A stretch of 5,843 nt of DNA from Kiritimatiellia bacterium (lineage in GTDB: Bacteria > Verrucomicrobiota > Kiritimatiellia > JAAZAB01), in assembly GCA_018400335.1 (NCBI GenBank), contig JAGYMT010000134.1:1-5843 (forward strand), given 5' to 3'. This document shows, piece after piece, positions 3,805-5,843 of the stretch. The first letter of the stretch is position 1, and the number at the start of each line of letters is the position of its first letter. The position numbers and the translations under genes were made by a program. A model generated the notes under the pieces. It was not told where the DNA came from and did no database searches. It saw only the letters and a program-made list of their open reading frames with translations.

Positions 3805-5843
3805 TGACTAGGTACTCCTGGGGTTGTGGGATTACTGGTCCGTCCGGGGCCGGTTGCTGCTGGTCCGGCGGTGTCATCCCGCCCGCCAGTTCGGTTTCCT
3901 GCTGCATTTCGCGCGCCTTGATCATTTCGCGCGCCTTGCGTTGCAGTACGCTCTTTTCCGGGACAATCTCGGTTGTATCGAGCGAGAGCTCCCCGGCCAC
4001 CGCCCGAAGCACGGCCGCGCGGCCTTCCGCGCCGATAATCGCCATGTCAGTCGGGTTGTTGGTCGTGTTCAGGAACTCTTGACGACGTTGCAGGATGGTT
4101 TCCTTCTGGATCAGGTGCAGGGCGCCGCGCGCCTCAATCGTGCAATCGCCTTTCAGGTGCGCCCACTTCTCGTCATCCAGATAAACCAGGTTGTGGTGAT
4201 AGAGGTCTTTTACGGTGGGCCGGATCATGCCCCGGTCGATGTTACCCAGGCTGCGTTTGATGCCCTTGTGGCTGGCGCTCATCAGCATCGAGAGCCCGCT
4301 GGCCGTCTTGGCTGCGCCGCCTACGTCCTGGTCCCCGGTTATATAACGCGGCACCAGCGTGCGATTGTCCGCCGCCGTCTCGAAGTGTTCGAGCGTCTTG
4401 AGGTACTGCGGCACGTTGACGCTCGCCTGCCAATACTCGACCGGCTTGCGGCCCGTCGCCCCGGCGGCAATCTTGTTGCCGTTGTAATGCCACTGTTTGC
4501 CGGGGTAGTCCTCGCGCGGGCACTTGGGATCCAGCACGTCAATGTCCACGATCGAGCGAACCCGCGAGGCCTCCGCCTGGCCATTCATCATCTGGCGCGA
4601 CGTGTTGTTGTAGCCCTTCTGCGCGTCAGCCATCTTCTCAAGCATCGACCGGCCCCAGATCGAACCGGAAACCGCCACAAAGGCGGACGTGTGATACGGC
4701 CGCCGCCCCAGTGGGTGCGGATTGAGGATGCAGCGGACCACATACGAGCCGATCAGGATTGACTGGACCTCGTAATAGTGCGTGGGCTGGATTTCTTCCT
4801 CGGTCGCGCCCTTCTTCTCCATGCCCCACTCGATAAGCGCACTGCCCGGCACGCTGCCCCAGTATCCCACCGCCCATACCGCGGAGGGCGAGGCACCCGC
4901 GTTGATTGTCTCGTCGCGCGACTCCTGCAACGCCTGACTGCTGGCCTGGTCGCTCTGTTCAACCGTCAGCGTGCCTTCAGGAGCTGCCAGCACAGCCTCG
5001 ATCTGCGCCTGATTCCAGCCGGGGTTACCGATCTGCGCCTGCAGCGTCGAACGTTCAATCTGCATGAGCTCGCAGATATAACCCTCTTGCGTGTTGCCGA
5101 TGTTCGGGGCCGGGAAGAATTTGAACGGGTCCACGCGCTCCCACTTGTGCTGGATAACCTCCTGCATCTGCACAACACCGTCAACCCATTGCAGCACTTT
5201 CTCGCGGTGCAACACGGGGCCTTTGAGAATACAGGCCGGATACATGGCGTAGTCGCGCACACACTCATCGAACGCAGTGGAGAAGCCTCCCTCTGTCATC
5301 TGGTCGCGAATTTTCTGTTCCATCGCGTCCGCGCGGGACTTGGCCTGCTGGTAGAGTTCCTCTTGAGCCATGTCGAACGCATTGCTCGCGGCCTCGTAAA
5401 CCTCGGTCGGCGTCATGGTCACGCCCATGTTCAGCGCATCCTGGTATGCCTGCGAGACTTCCTCGACAATCGCCGATTTCCGGTCTTCCGGTAATTCCGG
5501 TACCGGCGTGGGGATCAGTGCAAAGGGAATCTCGCCGTCTGCATTGATGGCATCGGAGATCCACGCTTCCAGGGCATCTGTCTTGGTCTCGGAGATGTTG
5601 AAATAGTCCTTGCAGCCGCCCGCCTTGGCAATCTTCGCCTTGGTCGCCGCGTCATACTCGCCCGCCTTCTGGTCCCGGCACGCGATCAATCGCGGGGTGA
5701 TGTACATGTCCTTGTGCTGCCGCGCCTGGGAGTAGTGCGTGCGGATATGCCCGGCAATAGCCAGCATCTGCGGTCCCATCGCCTCGCGTTCGGCATCCTC
5801 TGCCGTCTGCTGGTTCTGGGCTCGCTTCTCAAGCTGCGCGTTG
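3794..5843 (-). CDS. Portal protein (head-tail connector ring), N-terminus beyond the window
   Basis: The portal forms the dodecameric vertex ring through which DNA is packaged and ejected and to which the terminase docks. The frame is open to the window edge. The internal ATG at 5779 lacks a Shine-Dalgarno and is preceded by protein-like sequence (KRAQNQQTAEDAEREA), so the true start is probably beyond 5843. Numbered from that Met, portal-like features are a helical N-terminal region (1-80), a helical section (100-165), FDECVRDYAMYPACILKGPV (170-189), WERVDPFKFFPAPN (213-226), the core SGSIWGRSMLEKMADAQKGY plus NNTSRQMMNG (371-400; compare the usual 'G-x-S-x-x-E-x-x-x-x-x-Q-x-x-x-N' helix), and GGAAKTASGLSMLMSASHKG (487-506). 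The C-terminus has helices (550-630) and a Pro/Gln-rich tail. At 682 or more residues it is in the size class of P22- and N4-type portals. Terminase genes are expected just upstream. Confidence 0.9.
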   Translation of the reverse strand, partial: NAQLEKRAQNQQTAEDAEREAMGPQMLAIAGHIRTHYSQARQHKDMYITPRLIACRDQKAGEYDAATKAKIAKAGGCKDYFNISETKTDALEAWISDAINADGEIPFALIPTPVPELPEDRKSAIVEEVSQAYQDALNMGVTMTPTEVYEAASNAFDMAQEELYQQAKSRADAMEQKIRDQMTEGGFSTAFDECVRDYAMYPACILKGPVLHREKVLQWVDGVVQMQEVIQHKWERVDPFKFFPAPNIGNTQEGYICELMQIERSTLQAQIGNPGWNQAQIEAVLAAPEGTLTVEQSDQASSQALQESRDETINAGASPSAVWAVGYWGSVPGSALIEWGMEKKGATEEEIQPTHYYEVQSILIGSYVVRCILNPHPLGRRPYHTSAFVAVSGSIWGRSMLEKMADAQKGYNNTSRQMMNGQAEASRVRSIVDIDVLDPKCPREDYPGKQWHYNGNKIAAGATGRKPVEYWQASVNVPQYLKTLEHFETAADNRTLVPRYITGDQDVGGAAKTASGLSMLMSASHKGIKRSLGNIDRGMIRPTVKDLYHHNLVYLDDEKWAHLKGDCTIEARGALHLIQKETILQRRQEFLNTTNNPTDMAIIGAEGRAAVLRAVAGELSLDTTEIVPEKSVLQRKAREMIKAREMQQETELAGGMTPPDQQQPAPDGPVIPQPQEYLVNGQ
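3905..3938 (-). repeat. In-frame 18-bp-period duplication in the portal C-terminus
   Basis: The 16-base string catttcgcgcgccttg occurs at 3905-3920 and again at 3923-3938, a spacing of 18 bases or six codons. It encodes the hexapeptide repeat KAREMI-KAREMQ at about 616-627 of the portal. The repeat extends a charged helix by about one and a half turns just before the disordered tail, and looks like a recent tandem duplication. Confidence 0.8.

Noticed and set aside
3824..4762. Plus-strand open frame of 312 codons opposite the portal gene
   Set aside because: It is a mirror of portal codons in GC-rich DNA; there is no plausible motif and no other plus-strand gene in the window.
5777..5779. 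ATG at 5779 as the true portal start
   Set aside because: There is no Shine-Dalgarno upstream, and the frame continues open with protein-like sequence to the window edge.

Overview
The window is part of the virion-structure module of a tailed bacteriophage or prophage (Caudoviricetes). All seven convincing genes are on the minus strand, so transcription runs from position 5843 down to 1. The DNA is GC-rich (roughly 60% by eye), coding is dense and no bacterial housekeeping gene is visible. This suggests a phage of a GC-rich bacterium; the host cannot be named from the sequence. The portal is very large (at least 682 residues) and no head-maturation protease lies between portal and capsid. Both points fit a podovirus-like (P22- or N4-like) head better than a lambda- or HK97-like one, but this is inference.

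Layout in transcription order: (1) portal protein, 5843-3794, with its N-terminus beyond the window edge; (2) a 92-residue unknown protein, 3804-3526, overlapping the portal end by 11 nt; (3) a 117-residue helical unknown protein, 3529-3176, joined to gene 2 by an ATGA stop/start overlap; (4) a 121-bp gap holding a hairpin and a possible 37-codon basic mini-gene with a GTG start, 3157-3044; (5) a 363-residue scaffolding protein, 3054-1963; (6) a 310-residue HK97-fold-type major capsid protein, 1900-968; (7) a 146-residue beta-rich protein, 874-434, possibly a head decoration protein; (8) the first 116 codons of an unknown gene, 348-1, cut by the window edge.

The genes together would build a procapsid. 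The portal forms the DNA-entry ring, the scaffold directs assembly of the coat protein, and the small protein after the coat gene may stabilise the shell. The terminase genes are expected upstream of the portal, beyond 5843, and adaptor or tail genes downstream, below position 1. The most notable non-coding signal is that each of the four intergenic gaps has a GC-rich stem-loop starting 6-16 nt after the preceding stop codon, none followed by a convincing U-tract. The portal, 92-residue and 117-residue genes overlap instead and have no gaps. I see no CRISPR array, tRNA, insertion sequence, attachment site or defence system, and no recognisable promoter. No stretch above about 300 bases lacks a gene.
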